Below, piece after piece: positions 10,161 through 19,002 of a DNA stretch of 64,000 bases. The DNA lies in the NCBI RefSeq assembly GCF_046506625.1, contig NZ_JBKFFP010000003.1, forward strand, positions 248,001-312,000, written 5' to 3'. The notes beneath the pieces are model-generated. The model did not search any database. It was given only the letters and a program-made list of their open reading frames with translations, and was not told the DNA's origin. The translations under genes and the position numbers were made by a program. Position 1 is the stretch's first letter, and the number at the start of each line of letters is the position of its first letter. Source of the stretch: Zhengella sedimenti. GTDB lineage: Bacteria > Pseudomonadota > Alphaproteobacteria > Rhizobiales > Rhizobiaceae.

Positions 10161-11087
10161 ATGACACAGCCCGACGCATCCCTGCCCGTCAAGGTGACCG
10201 CGCTTTACCGATTCTGCCGCTTGCCGGATTTCGCCGATCTGCGCGCGCCCCTGCTCGGCCTGTGCGAAGACCTTGCCATCAAGGGCACGCTCCTGCTGGC
10301 CCATGAGGGCATCAACGGCACCGTGGCGGGCAGCGATGAGGCGATCGACAGGCTGGTTGCCTGGCTCGAGGCGCGCCCGGACTTCAAGGGCATGGAACTG
10401 AAATTCTCGCGCGCGGCTGCGATGCCCTTTCACCGCATGAAGGTGCGGCTGAAAAAGGAAATCGTCACCATGGGCGTGACCGGTATCGACCCCTTGTCGG
10501 ATGCGGGCGCCTATGTCGAGCCGGCCGCATGGAACGCCCTGATTTCCGATCCGGACACGGTCATCGTGGACACCCGCAACGACTACGAGGTTGCGCTCGG
10601 CACCTTTCGCGGCGCCATCGACCCGAAAACAACGACCTTCCGGGAGTTTCCGGACTGGGTGGCGCGCAACCATAACCGACTCTCCGGCCGCAAGGTCGCG
10701 ATGTTCTGCACCGGGGGCATCCGCTGCGAGAAGGCGACGGCCTATGTCCGCTCGCTGGGCATCGACGAGGTCTATCATCTCAAGGGCGGCATCCTGCAAT
10801 ATCTGGAGGACGTGCCGGCCGGCGACAGCCTGTGGCAGGGCGAGTGCTTCGTCTTCGACGAGCGCGTCTCGGTGGCTCACGGCCTGGAAGAGGGAAATGC
10901 CACGCTGTGCAGGGCGTGCCGGCATCCGCTGACACCGGCGGAACGTGCCTCGCCAGCCTTCGAGGAAGGCGTGTCGTGCCCGCATTGCATCGCAGAGCGC
11001 AGCGACACGGACCGCAAGCGCTACGCTGACAGGCAACGCCAGGTGGAACTCGCCGAGCGGCGCGGCAAGCGCCATATCGGCAGTTGA
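10161..11087 (+). CDS. trhO: tRNA uridine(34) hydroxylase TrhO (rhodanese family)
   Basis: 308 residues of the YceA/TrhO family, which makes 5-hydroxyuridine at tRNA position 34 in an oxygen-dependent reaction. The N-terminal region contains LLLAHEGINGTVAG. The rhodanese domain (about 120-215) contains VDTRNDYE and the active loop FCTGGIRCEK with the catalytic Cys near residue 183. A C-terminal four-cysteine segment (CRACRHP and CPHC) is typical of this family. Divergent from the muramidase gene. The window also encodes the U34 thiolase MnmA, so it holds two enzymes acting on tRNA position 34. Confidence 0.93.
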   Translation: MTQPDASLPVKVTALYRFCRLPDFADLRAPLLGLCEDLAIKGTLLLAHEGINGTVAGSDEAIDRLVAWLEARPDFKGMELKFSRAAAMPFHRMKVRLKKEIVTMGVTGIDPLSDAGAYVEPAAWNALISDPDTVIVDTRNDYEVALGTFRGAIDPKTTTFREFPDWVARNHNRLSGRKVAMFCTGGIRCEKATAYVRSLGIDEVYHLKGGILQYLEDVPAGDSLWQGECFVFDERVSVAHGLEEGNATLCRACRHPLTPAERASPAFEEGVSCPHCIAERSDTDRKRYADRQRQVELAERRGKRHIGS

Positions 11088-11191
11088 AGGCCAGTATTCC
11101 GGCAGAATATGCACATGCCGTCATTGTAACGCCATGTGCGGCTGCCTACTTCCTTGCAAGCACAATTCCAGTGTCCACAGGAGGCCCGTTC

Positions 11192-11890
11192 ATGTTCGAT
11201 CCCAAGAAGCTGCTGGGAGACCTGCTCAGCACCAACATTCCCGGCACCCAATCGACGGTTGGCGAGAAGGCCGGGCAGGCCCGGCAGATGGCGAAGGACA
11301 ATCCGCTGGCTGCCGGCGCGCTCGTGGCCGTCCTGCTTGGAACCGGTCCGGGGCGCGCGGTGACGGGATCGGCGCTCAAGCTGGGCGGACTGGCCGCCGT
11401 GGCGGGGCTCGCCTATACCGCCTACAAGAACTACCAGAACGGCAACAAGCCGGGGGTGGAAGCCGCGGCGAAAGAGCCGGATCTCCTCCCACCGCCGCTC
11501 GACAACAGTTTTCATCCGTCGAACGCGCCGCAGGGCGAGGACGAATTCGCGCTCGCGCTGGTGCGCGCCATGATCGCGGCGGCCCGGGCCGACGGCCATA
11601 TCGACGAGGGCGAGCGCCAGCGGATCCTCGAACGCGCCACGCTGGCCGGCCTGGATGACGACACGGCCCGGTTCATCGAAGCGGAACTGTCGCAACCGGT
11701 CGATCTGGACAATCTCGTCAAGGCTGCAACCACCGATGCGCAGAAGGTGGAGCTCTACACGGCCTCGCGGCTGGCAATCGAGCCGAAGACGCGCGCCGAG
11801 CGGGGCTATCTCGACATGCTGGCGGGACGGCTCGGCCTGCCGGACGCGCTGGTCGAGCATGTCGAGGCAACCATCGCGGCGCAGGCCTGA
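11192..11890 (+). CDS. TerB-like/DUF533 inner-membrane-associated protein
   Basis: 232 residues starting at ATG 11192, which is preceded by a strong ACAGGAGG. The N-terminus carries amphipathic and glycine-rich hydrophobic segments (about residues 40-75: AAGALVAVLLGTGPG and LGGLAAVAGLAYTAYK). The C-terminal ~120 residues form a helical TerB/DUF533 domain with the acidic loop ARADGHIDEGER. DUF533 proteins (YebE in E. coli) are of uncertain function, linked to envelope stress in some species. It stands alone between trhO and the dctB-like kinase gene. Confidence 0.75.
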   Translation: MFDPKKLLGDLLSTNIPGTQSTVGEKAGQARQMAKDNPLAAGALVAVLLGTGPGRAVTGSALKLGGLAAVAGLAYTAYKNYQNGNKPGVEAAAKEPDLLPPPLDNSFHPSNAPQGEDEFALALVRAMIAAARADGHIDEGERQRILERATLAGLDDDTARFIEAELSQPVDLDNLVKAATTDAQKVELYTASRLAIEPKTRAERGYLDMLAGRLGLPDALVEHVEATIAAQA

Positions 11891-11986
11891 CACAGCGCGC
11901 GCATGCATGGTGACCGGTGGCCGCGCATCCGTGGCCGCCGGCTCATCGCGTCTTGACCATCGGGGCGCTTGTCCTGTTGATGGGGC

Positions 11987-13828
11987 ATGATCGCAAGAAA
12001 CACCAACGGCCAGACGGAAAGCGGATACCAGGTCGCGCGGCGTTACCGCTTTCGCGGACGCATGGTTCTTGCGGCCACCGTCATTGCCGCGATCCTGCTC
12101 GGTCTCGCCTTCCAGCATCTTGCCGGGCGCAGCGCGCTTGCCGAAGTGCGCGCCTCCGCTGACGAGGCACTGGCGCTCCAGGCGGCGACCGTCACCGGCA
12201 TCCTCGAGAAATACCGGCTGCTGCCGCCGCTCCTGTCCCGCCGGGAGGACATAGCGAAGCTGTTCGACCGGCCATGGGCGCCTGACAATCGCGGCGACGC
12301 GGCGCGCAAGGCCATCGAGATCGCCGGATTCTCGGGCGCCAAGGACGTGGTCTTCGCCGACCGGGAGGGCCGCATCTTCGCTTCGGCAAGGGGCATCTAC
12401 GACCGCAGTTCGGTGCAGGAGACGACGCTTTTCGAAGCGGCGGGGCAGGGGCGGCTTGGCCGCGAAACCCGCTCGCTCGAGGCAGACGAGCGCGCCTATG
12501 TCTTTGCCTCGGCGGTGCGGCGCGAAAGCGATGTGGCCGGGGTGATCGCGGTCTATGTGCGGTTCGACCAGATCGAGGCCACGTGGTCACTCTCCGCCAT
12601 GCCCATCGTCGTGACGGGGTCGGAAGGGCGCATTTTCCTCGGCAACCGGCCGGACTGGCAGCTCAAGGCACTTCACGCCGGCGAGGAGCCGTTGCTGCGG
12701 CCGGTGGGCGGCGCGGCCGGGGACCTTTTCAGGACACCGGAGGGGACCACGCTCGTGGAGGCGGTCCGGCATCTGCCGCTGCTGGACTGGCGGCTTCACG
12801 TGCTTGCGGATCATGCGCCGGTCAACGATGCGCGCTGGCAGGCCGGCGTCATCGGCCTTCTGCTTGCCGCGCTGCTCGGCATCACTGGCTGGTTCACCGT
12901 GAAGCGCGCCGAGGCCGTGCACATGCGCATGCGCCGCGACAGGGCGAGCGCGCTGCGGCTGGAACGTCTGGTGCGCGACCGCACGCGCGCGCTGTCGGAT
13001 ACCAACGTGTCGCTGGCGCGTGAAGTGGAAGAGCGCGCCCGGGCCGAAGAGCAGTTGCGCCAGACGCAGAAGGAACTGGTGCAATCGGCCAAGCTGGCCG
13101 CGCTCGGCCAGATGTCGGCGACGCTGAGCCACGAATACAACCAGCCGCTGGCGGCCATCCGCACCTATGCCGACAATGCGCGCCAGTTCCTCGAACGGGG
13201 CCGGGACGACAAGGCGCGCGAGGCGCTGGGCCGGATCGCGGGTCTGACCGAGCGCATGTCGGAACTGTCGCGTACCCTGCTCGGCTTCGCGCGCAAGCCC
13301 GGCACGGCGATCATGGAGGTGCGGCTGTCGGCGGTGGTCGACGAGGCGCTGCTTCTGGCTGGCCCGCGGGCCAAGAAAGCCGGCGTGACCGTGCGGCGGG
13401 ACGGCGTCGATCCGCGGATCAGGGTGCTGGGCGGGCGGGTCCGCCTGACGCAGGTCGTGGTCAATCTCGTCAACAACGCCATCGACGCACTGACCGGGAT
13501 CGGGGCGAAGGGGCCGACCGACAATCCTGTCATCACGATCTCGGCGAAGCAGGAAAACGGCGACGTGCGTCTCGTCATCGCGGACAACGGGCCGGGCCTG
13601 GCGCCGGCCGAGCGCGAGACGGTCTTCGAGCCGTTCTATTCCACCAAGGGAGTCGGCGAGGGGATCGGCATCGGGCTTTCCATCGTCTACACGATTGTCA
13701 ACGAACTGGGCGGGCGCGTGGAAACGGGCGAAAGCGAAACCGGCGGCGCGCGCTTCGACGTGATCCTGCGCCCCGCGGCCAGCGAAGCGGGGACCGTTTC
13801 CGGAGCACTGGAAGAAACGGGGGCCTGA
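11987..13828 (+). CDS. dctB: DctB-type sensor histidine kinase
   Basis: 613 residues. A transmembrane segment at ~26-47 and another at ~283-303 flank a periplasmic double-Cache-like sensor. Then come a coiled-coil linker, a HisKA domain with phospho-acceptor His382 in LSHEYNQPLAAIRTYADNA, and an HATPase domain with N box VVNLVNNAIDAL, G1 DNGPGL and G2 GEGIGIGLSI. The kinase ends 4 bp before a DctD-type regulator, and a dctPQM TRAP operon with a sigma-54 promoter follows, so it most likely senses C4-dicarboxylates. The exact ligand is inferred from context. Confidence 0.85.
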   Translation: MIARNTNGQTESGYQVARRYRFRGRMVLAATVIAAILLGLAFQHLAGRSALAEVRASADEALALQAATVTGILEKYRLLPPLLSRREDIAKLFDRPWAPDNRGDAARKAIEIAGFSGAKDVVFADREGRIFASARGIYDRSSVQETTLFEAAGQGRLGRETRSLEADERAYVFASAVRRESDVAGVIAVYVRFDQIEATWSLSAMPIVVTGSEGRIFLGNRPDWQLKALHAGEEPLLRPVGGAAGDLFRTPEGTTLVEAVRHLPLLDWRLHVLADHAPVNDARWQAGVIGLLLAALLGITGWFTVKRAEAVHMRMRRDRASALRLERLVRDRTRALSDTNVSLAREVEERARAEEQLRQTQKELVQSAKLAALGQMSATLSHEYNQPLAAIRTYADNARQFLERGRDDKAREALGRIAGLTERMSELSRTLLGFARKPGTAIMEVRLSAVVDEALLLAGPRAKKAGVTVRRDGVDPRIRVLGGRVRLTQVVVNLVNNAIDALTGIGAKGPTDNPVITISAKQENGDVRLVIADNGPGLAPAERETVFEPFYSTKGVGEGIGIGLSIVYTIVNELGGRVETGESETGGARFDVILRPAASEAGTVSGALEETGA

Positions 13829-13832
13829 ACCG

Positions 13833-15182
13833 ATGGACGAGCCGGAGATCCTTCTGGTCGACGATGACGACGACCTGCGCCCGGCGCTGGTCCAGGGGCT
13901 GGAACTTGACGGCTTCACCGTGCGCGCGCTGTCCCGCGCGGAAGGATCGCTCGAACATGTGACGCGGAATTTCCACGGCGTCATCGTTTCCGACATCCGC
14001 ATGCCGGGCATGGACGGCATGGCGCTCATGCGGCGCGTCATGGAGATCGATCCGGCGCTGCCGGTCATCCTCATCACCGGCCATGGCGACGTGGCACTGG
14101 CGGTGGAAGCCATGCGCGAGGGCGCCTATGACTTCATCGAGAAGCCGTTTCCCGTGCAGCGGCTGACCGCCGTTGTCCGGCGCGGCGTGGAAAAACGGCG
14201 GCTGGTGCTGGAAAACCGCGTGCTGCGCGAGACGCTCGATTCCTCGACCGATCTGGAGGCCAGGCTCGTCGGGCGCAATGGCGCCATCCGCCGGCTGCGC
14301 GAGGAGATCATGGCCGTTGCGGGGACCGATGCCGACGTGCTGGTGCTGGGCGAAACCGGGTCGGGCAAGGAGGTGGTGGCCCGCGCGCTGCACGATTTCA
14401 GTCCGCGCGCGTCCGGCAATTTCGTGGCCATCAATTGCGGCGCGCTGCCGGCCGAGATCATCGAGAGCGAGTTGTTCGGCCACGAGGCCGGCGCCTTTAC
14501 CGGCGCCCAGAGACAACGCATCGGCAAGCTGGAACATGCCAATGGCGGCACGGTGTTCCTCGACGAGATCGAATCCATGCCGCTGGACCTGCAGGTCAAG
14601 CTGCTGCGCGCCATCGAGCACCGGGCGATCGAACGCCTCGGGTCCAACCGGTCGATCCCGCTCGACGTGCGCTTCGTTGCGGCGACGAAGGCCGACCTGG
14701 AGGCGGAGGGGCGCGCCGGGCGGTTCCGTACAGACCTCTACTACCGGCTCAATGTGATCACGCTGCGCATCCCGGCGCTCCGGGCACGCAAGGACGACAT
14801 CCCCCTCCTGTTTGCCCACCTGGCGCGCGAGGCGAGGGCGCGTTACCGGCGCGACATGCCGGATTTCACGCCGGCGCTGGAGGCCGAACTGATCGCCCAT
14901 GACTGGCCGGGCAATGTGCGCGAACTGCGCAACGTGGCGGACCGTTTCGTGCTCGGCCTGTGGCGCGGCTTCGACGGCCGCGTCGAAGCGTCCGAAATGC
15001 CGGGCGGTGCGCTCGCCGAACGGGTCGCGGCCTTCGAGAAGGCCGTGATCGAGAGCGAACTGGACCGGCATGGCGGGCGCATGAAGGAAACCTACGAATC
15101 GCTCGGCCTGTCGCGCAAGGGTCTCTACGACAAGATCCGGCGGCTTGGCATCCGCACGGCCGACGCGGAGGAGGATGGGTAG
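13833..15182 (+). CDS. dctD: DctD-type sigma-54 response regulator
   Basis: 449 residues. The receiver domain (4-118) has Asp54 in IVSDIRMPGMDG. The AAA+ domain (~145-380) has Walker A GETGSGKE, the sigma-54 contact loop G-A-F-T-G-A and Walker B VFLDEIESM. A C-terminal Fis-type helix-turn-helix ends in ESLGLSRKGLYDKIRRLGI, where the EALxxSRKxLYxK style is that of DctD. It is separated from the kinase by 4 bp, so the two are translationally coupled. Its expected target is the RpoN promoter at 15324-15340. Confidence 0.88.
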   Translation: MDEPEILLVDDDDDLRPALVQGLELDGFTVRALSRAEGSLEHVTRNFHGVIVSDIRMPGMDGMALMRRVMEIDPALPVILITGHGDVALAVEAMREGAYDFIEKPFPVQRLTAVVRRGVEKRRLVLENRVLRETLDSSTDLEARLVGRNGAIRRLREEIMAVAGTDADVLVLGETGSGKEVVARALHDFSPRASGNFVAINCGALPAEIIESELFGHEAGAFTGAQRQRIGKLEHANGGTVFLDEIESMPLDLQVKLLRAIEHRAIERLGSNRSIPLDVRFVAATKADLEAEGRAGRFRTDLYYRLNVITLRIPALRARKDDIPLLFAHLAREARARYRRDMPDFTPALEAELIAHDWPGNVRELRNVADRFVLGLWRGFDGRVEASEMPGGALAERVAAFEKAVIESELDRHGGRMKETYESLGLSRKGLYDKIRRLGIRTADAEEDG

Positions 15183-15216
15183 GAAAATACCCATTCCGGC
15201 GCCTGACTGGGGTAGC

Positions 15217-15276
15217 CAGGGTAACATGGCGAGGCAGGCGCGCCCCGGCGGGAGACCGAGGGGGGCAGGTTAACAT
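15217..15276 (+). promoter_or_regulatory. candidate DctD enhancer: paired CAGG(G/T)TAACAT repeats
   Basis: CAGGGTAACAT at 15217-15227 and CAGGTTAACAT at 15266-15276 are near-identical direct repeats 49 bp apart, 50-110 bp upstream of the sigma-54 promoter. That is the usual place for tandem DctD upstream activating sites. No biochemical motif is known to me for this regulator, so the assignment is positional. Confidence 0.35.
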
Positions 15277-15323
15277 CCTTTAACGTTTCATCTTTCCGGC
15301 TTCGGCCGGTCCGTGCGCAAGAA

Positions 15324-15340
15324 TTGGCACGCAGATTGCT
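15324..15340 (+). promoter_or_regulatory. sigma-54 (-24/-12) promoter of dctPQM
   Basis: TTGGCACGCAGATTGCT matches the RpoN consensus TGGCACG-N4-TTGCW exactly, with GG (15326-15327) and GC (15338-15339) 12 nt apart. It lies 148 bp before the dctP start and downstream of genes for a sigma-54 activator, so control of the transporter by DctBD and RpoN is very likely. Confidence 0.85.
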
Positions 15341-15488
15341 GATGAAAGGGTGGACGCGGGCTGCACGGCCCGGCCGTCCGGGAGGACATCACTGACATCG
15401 TGCCCGTCGAATGACGGCCGGAGGCTGCCTTCCGGACCTGTGACCATCAGTTGCGGACAGACCGTCCGCCATGAGGAGGATATCCGAC

Positions 15489-16499
15489 ATGAAGAAGCTA
15501 CTCGGTGCCGTTTCGGCTCTCGCACTCACCTTTGCCGCCGGTCAGGCCATGGCCGACGAGACCGGCTGCGACAGCGGCGAAATGGTCATCAAGTTCTCCC
15601 ACGTCGTGGCCGGCAGCGGCCATCCCAAGGGCGACGCCGCCACCATGCTGGCCGAGCGCGTCAACAAGGACATGGAAGGCAAGGCCTGCATGGAGGTCTT
15701 CCCGAACTCCACGCTGTTCGACGACGACAAGGTGATGGAAGCCCTGCTGCTGGGCGACGTCCAGCTTGCCGCGCCGTCGCTGTCGAAGTTCGAGGCCTAC
15801 ACGCTGAAGTACCGCCTGTTCGACCTGCCCTTCCTGTTCCAGGACCTGGACGCGGTTTCCGCTTTCGCCAATTCGGAGCAGGGCAAGGGCCTGCTGAAGG
15901 TCATGGAGGAGAGCCAGGGCTATACCGGTCTGGGCTACTGGCTTTCGGGCATGAAGTATTTCTCGGCCAAGAAGCCGCTTCTGGTGCCGGCTGACGCCAA
16001 CGGCCTGAAGTTCCGCGTGCAGACCTCCGACGTGGCCGTGGCCATGATCGAAGCGATGGGCGCCTCGGCCCAGAAGCTGGCCTTCAAGGAAGTTTACGGC
16101 GCGCTGCAGACCGGCGTCGTGGACGGCCAGGAAAACTCCTGGTGCAACATCTACACCCAGAAGTTCTTCGAGGTGCAGGACGGCATCACCGAGACCAACC
16201 ACCAGTCGCTGGCCTACCTGCTGGTCACCTCCACCGAATGGCTCAACGGCCTGGACGAGGACGTGCGCACGCAGTTCGTGTCGATCGTCGATGACGTGAC
16301 CAACGCGGCCAACAAGGCGGTCGGCGAGAAGGAAGCGGAGTGCCGCCAGAACATCCTGGATGCCGGCGGCACCATCCGCGAGCTTTCCCCCGAACAGCGC
16401 ACCCAGTGGGTTTCGACCATGAAGCCGGTCTGGGACAAGTTCGAGGGTGATATCGGCAAGGACCTGATCGAAGCCGCCGCTTCGCATTCCGGTTCATAA
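15489..16499 (+). CDS. dctP: TRAP transporter solute-binding protein DctP
   Basis: 336 residues with a signal peptide (~1-23, ending GQAMA). The DctP fold is shown by IKFSHVVAGSGHPKGDAA near the N-terminus, LFDLPFLFQDLDA, and GLKFRVQTSDVAVAMIEAMGA, which holds the conserved ligand Arg. It captures the substrate in the periplasm and delivers it to DctQM. Start ATG 15489 has GAGGAGGA about 8 nt upstream; an in-frame ATG at 15471 is ignored because the signal peptide begins at 15489. DctBD context suggests succinate, fumarate or malate. Confidence 0.9.
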   Translation: MKKLLGAVSALALTFAAGQAMADETGCDSGEMVIKFSHVVAGSGHPKGDAATMLAERVNKDMEGKACMEVFPNSTLFDDDKVMEALLLGDVQLAAPSLSKFEAYTLKYRLFDLPFLFQDLDAVSAFANSEQGKGLLKVMEESQGYTGLGYWLSGMKYFSAKKPLLVPADANGLKFRVQTSDVAVAMIEAMGASAQKLAFKEVYGALQTGVVDGQENSWCNIYTQKFFEVQDGITETNHQSLAYLLVTSTEWLNGLDEDVRTQFVSIVDDVTNAANKAVGEKEAECRQNILDAGGTIRELSPEQRTQWVSTMKPVWDKFEGDIGKDLIEAAASHSGS

Positions 16500-16520
16500 G
16501 GTCCGGTCATCCACAACCTG

Positions 16521-16589
16521 CCGTTCCGGGCGCGCGGTCCGGAACGGCCGAAGGTATCCGGCCGCCCCTTCATGAATGACGGCGGCCGG
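16521..16589 (+). other. two strong hairpins between dctP and dctQ
   Basis: Stem one is CCGTTCCGG (16521-16529) with CCGGAACGG (16539-16547). Stem two is CCGGCCGCC (16558-16566) with GGCGGCCGG (16581-16589). Neither has a T tract. Such structures after a binding-protein gene commonly stabilise its mRNA and lower downstream expression, giving more DctP than permease. Confidence 0.6.
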
Positions 16590-16621
16590 TTCCTTCCGGG
16601 GGACATGCGGGGAGAAATGCA

Positions 16622-17317
16622 ATGGCACTTCTGTGGCCGATCCTGGCGCTTGCGGCGCTGGTCGTCATCCTGTTCGCGGCCGAAAGGCGCTGGCCTGACG
16701 GTGTGAGCCGGATCGAGGAGAACATCATCGCCCTGCTGCTGGCGGCGATCACGCTCGTCTCCTTCGTGCAGGTGATCGCACGCTACGGCTTCAACACCGG
16801 CTGGAGCGGCGCGCTTGAGTTCACCCGCATCCTGTTTGCCTGGCTGATCCTGTTGGGCATGAGCTACGGGGTGAAACAGGGCATGCACCTGGGCGTCGAC
16901 GCCTTCATCCGGCTGTTGCCGAAGGGCGCGTTCAAGGCGGTTGCGCTGTTCGGCGCGGCCTGCACCGCCGCTTACGCCCTGATCCTGCTGCACTACGGCT
17001 GGCTGTCCTGGCTGGGCGCCGACGTGAACACCAACTGGCGGCAGACCGGCGCCATCGGCTACTGGAAATTCATGTTCGACCGCGGCACGGGCCTGGACGA
17101 CCTGCGCTGGCCGGAATTCATCCAGGCCGCCTTCGGAACCCAGGAGCGCGTCCAGCGCTGGATCGCCTACCTGATGCTGCCGATCGGCCTGTCGCTGCTG
17201 GCCTTCCGGTCCATCCAGGGCTTCGTGCAGATCTGGCGCGGAGAACGGGAACTGCTGATTGCCGGTCACGAAGCCGAAGAGCTCGTGGCCGAAAACAAGG
17301 GCATCCTGAAGGACTGA
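16622..17317 (+). CDS. dctQ: TRAP transporter small permease DctQ
   Basis: 231 residues with four predicted membrane helices, the first two around residues 4-22 and 36-62 and the last near 178-200. The DctQ core VIARYGFNTGWSGALEFTRILFAWLILLG is recognisable. It is longer than the shortest DctQ proteins because of a loop between the third and fourth helices (~137-175). It ends 6 bp before dctM. GGGGAG lies just upstream of ATG 16622. Confidence 0.88.
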   Translation: MALLWPILALAALVVILFAAERRWPDGVSRIEENIIALLLAAITLVSFVQVIARYGFNTGWSGALEFTRILFAWLILLGMSYGVKQGMHLGVDAFIRLLPKGAFKAVALFGAACTAAYALILLHYGWLSWLGADVNTNWRQTGAIGYWKFMFDRGTGLDDLRWPEFIQAAFGTQERVQRWIAYLMLPIGLSLLAFRSIQGFVQIWRGERELLIAGHEAEELVAENKGILKD

Positions 17318-17323
17318 CGCATC

Positions 17324-18943
17324 ATGGAAACCATCATCCTCTTCGTGCTCGTCCTGGGCCTCCTGTTTCTCGGGGTGCCGGTGGCCGTGTCGCTCGGCCT
17401 GTCATCGATCCTGATCATCGCGCTGTTCTCCGAGGACTCCATGTCCTCGGTGGCGCTGCAACTGTTCACCGCCTCCCAGAACTATACCCTGCTGGCCATT
17501 CCCTTCTTCATCCTGGCATCGGCCTTCATGTCGACCGGCGGGGTGGCCAAGCGCATCATCCGCTTTGCCATCGCCACGGTGGGCCATTTCCGCGGCGGGC
17601 TTGCCATGGCCTCGGTGCTGGCCTGCATGCTGTTCGCGGCGCTGTCGGGCTCCTCTCCGGCCACCGTGGTCGCCATCGGCACGATCGCCATCGCCGGCAT
17701 GCGGCAGGTGGGCTACACCAAGGAGTTTGCCGCCGGCATCATCGCCAATGCCGGCACGCTCGGCATCCTGATCCCGCCGTCCATCGTCATGGTGGTCTAT
17801 TCGGCGGCAACGGACGTTTCGGTCGGCCGGATGTTCCTTGCCGGGGTCATCCCGGGGCTGATCGCCGGGCTGATGCTGATGATCGCGATCTATGTCACCG
17901 CCCGCTGGAAGGGCCTTCCGGCCGAGCCCTGGCGCGGTTTCGACGAAATCCTGCAGGGCGGCAAGGAAGCCGGCTTCGGCCTGTTCCTCATCGTCATCAT
18001 CATCGGCGGCATCTATGGCGGCGTGTTCACGCCGACCGAGGCGGCCGCCGTCGCCGCTGTCTATTCCTTCTTCATCGCCATCTTCGTCTATCGCGACATG
18101 GGACCGCTGAAGGACATTCCGTGGATCCGCGAGACCGACAGCCGGCGCGCCGTCACCGGATTCAAGGCGACGGTCTACGCCGTGTCGTTCCTGTTCGTCT
18201 GGATGATCCTGTCCTTCTTCGCCACGGCCGAATCGGAAACCGTGACGCCAGGCGACCGGCTGCTGTGGGGTTCGCTCATCGCGCTCGCCATCCTCGCGGC
18301 CTATGCCATTTGGCGCGGCGGGACGGCCAATCCCGCCGCCATCCTCGCCATGCTGGCCTCCGGACTGTCGATCTGGGCGCGCAATCTCGGCCAGATCGGT
18401 GGCCGGTTCTTCAGCGGCATCCTGCATCATGACACCCGCAAGGTGATGGTGGACGCGGCGAAGACGACGCTGATGCTGATGTTCATCATCGTCAACGCCC
18501 TGCTTTTCGCCCATGTGCTCACCTCGGAGCGCATTCCCGATGCGATCACCGACCTGATGGTGGGCTACGGCTTCAACTGGTTCACCTTCCTGATCGCGGT
18601 CAACCTGCTGCTGCTGCTGGGCGGCCAGTTCATGGAGCCTTCCGGCCTGCTGCTGATCGTTGCGCCGGTGGTGTTCCCCATCGCCATGGAACTGGGCGTC
18701 GACCCCGTGCATCTGGGCATCATCATGGTTGTGAACATGGAAATCGGCATGATCACGCCACCGATCGGGCTGAACCTGTTCGTGACGTCGGGCATCACCG
18801 GCATGAGCCTGATCCAGGTGGTGCGGGCCGCGCTGCCCTTCGTGGCGGTGCTGTTCGCGTTCCTGATCCTGGTGACCTATGTGCCGGTGATCTCCACATG
18901 GCTGCCCTATGCGCTGATGGGTCCCGAGATCGTGACGCGCTGA
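17324..18943 (+). CDS. dctM: TRAP transporter large permease DctM, with extra membrane insertion
   Basis: 539 residues with about 14 hydrophobic segments. The DctM signatures are present: LLAIPFFILASAFMSTGGVAKR, FAALSGSSPATVVAIGTIA and LGILIPPSIVMVVY in the first half, and NLLLLLGGQFMEPSGLLLIV and MVVNMEIGMITPPIGLNLF in the second. It is about 100 residues longer than a usual DctM (about 425-440). The extra part, roughly residues 262-365, carries two or three hydrophobic helices between the two halves. It forms the transport channel with DctQ. Confidence 0.88.
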   Translation: METIILFVLVLGLLFLGVPVAVSLGLSSILIIALFSEDSMSSVALQLFTASQNYTLLAIPFFILASAFMSTGGVAKRIIRFAIATVGHFRGGLAMASVLACMLFAALSGSSPATVVAIGTIAIAGMRQVGYTKEFAAGIIANAGTLGILIPPSIVMVVYSAATDVSVGRMFLAGVIPGLIAGLMLMIAIYVTARWKGLPAEPWRGFDEILQGGKEAGFGLFLIVIIIGGIYGGVFTPTEAAAVAAVYSFFIAIFVYRDMGPLKDIPWIRETDSRRAVTGFKATVYAVSFLFVWMILSFFATAESETVTPGDRLLWGSLIALAILAAYAIWRGGTANPAAILAMLASGLSIWARNLGQIGGRFFSGILHHDTRKVMVDAAKTTLMLMFIIVNALLFAHVLTSERIPDAITDLMVGYGFNWFTFLIAVNLLLLLGGQFMEPSGLLLIVAPVVFPIAMELGVDPVHLGIIMVVNMEIGMITPPIGLNLFVTSGITGMSLIQVVRAALPFVAVLFAFLILVTYVPVISTWLPYALMGPEIVTR

Positions 18944-18967
18944 CCGCGGGGGGCAGGCGTCACGCGG

Positions 18968-19002
18968 ACGGCCGGGGCGGAGACGCTCCGGCCGTTCCTG
19001 TT
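18968..19002 (+). terminator. probable terminator after dctM
   Basis: ACGGCCGG (18968-18975) pairs with CCGGCCGT (18988-18995), followed by TTCCTGTTTC. The T tract is weak. It lies between the convergent dctM and TetR genes. Confidence 0.45.

Noticed and set aside
12587..14113. 508-residue antisense frame over dctB/dctD
   Set aside because: Shadow of two clearly coding genes with intact kinase and AAA+ motifs.
15176..15194. TGGGTA/TACCCAT hairpin after dctD as a terminator
   Set aside because: Only a 6-7 bp AT-containing stem with no T tract.
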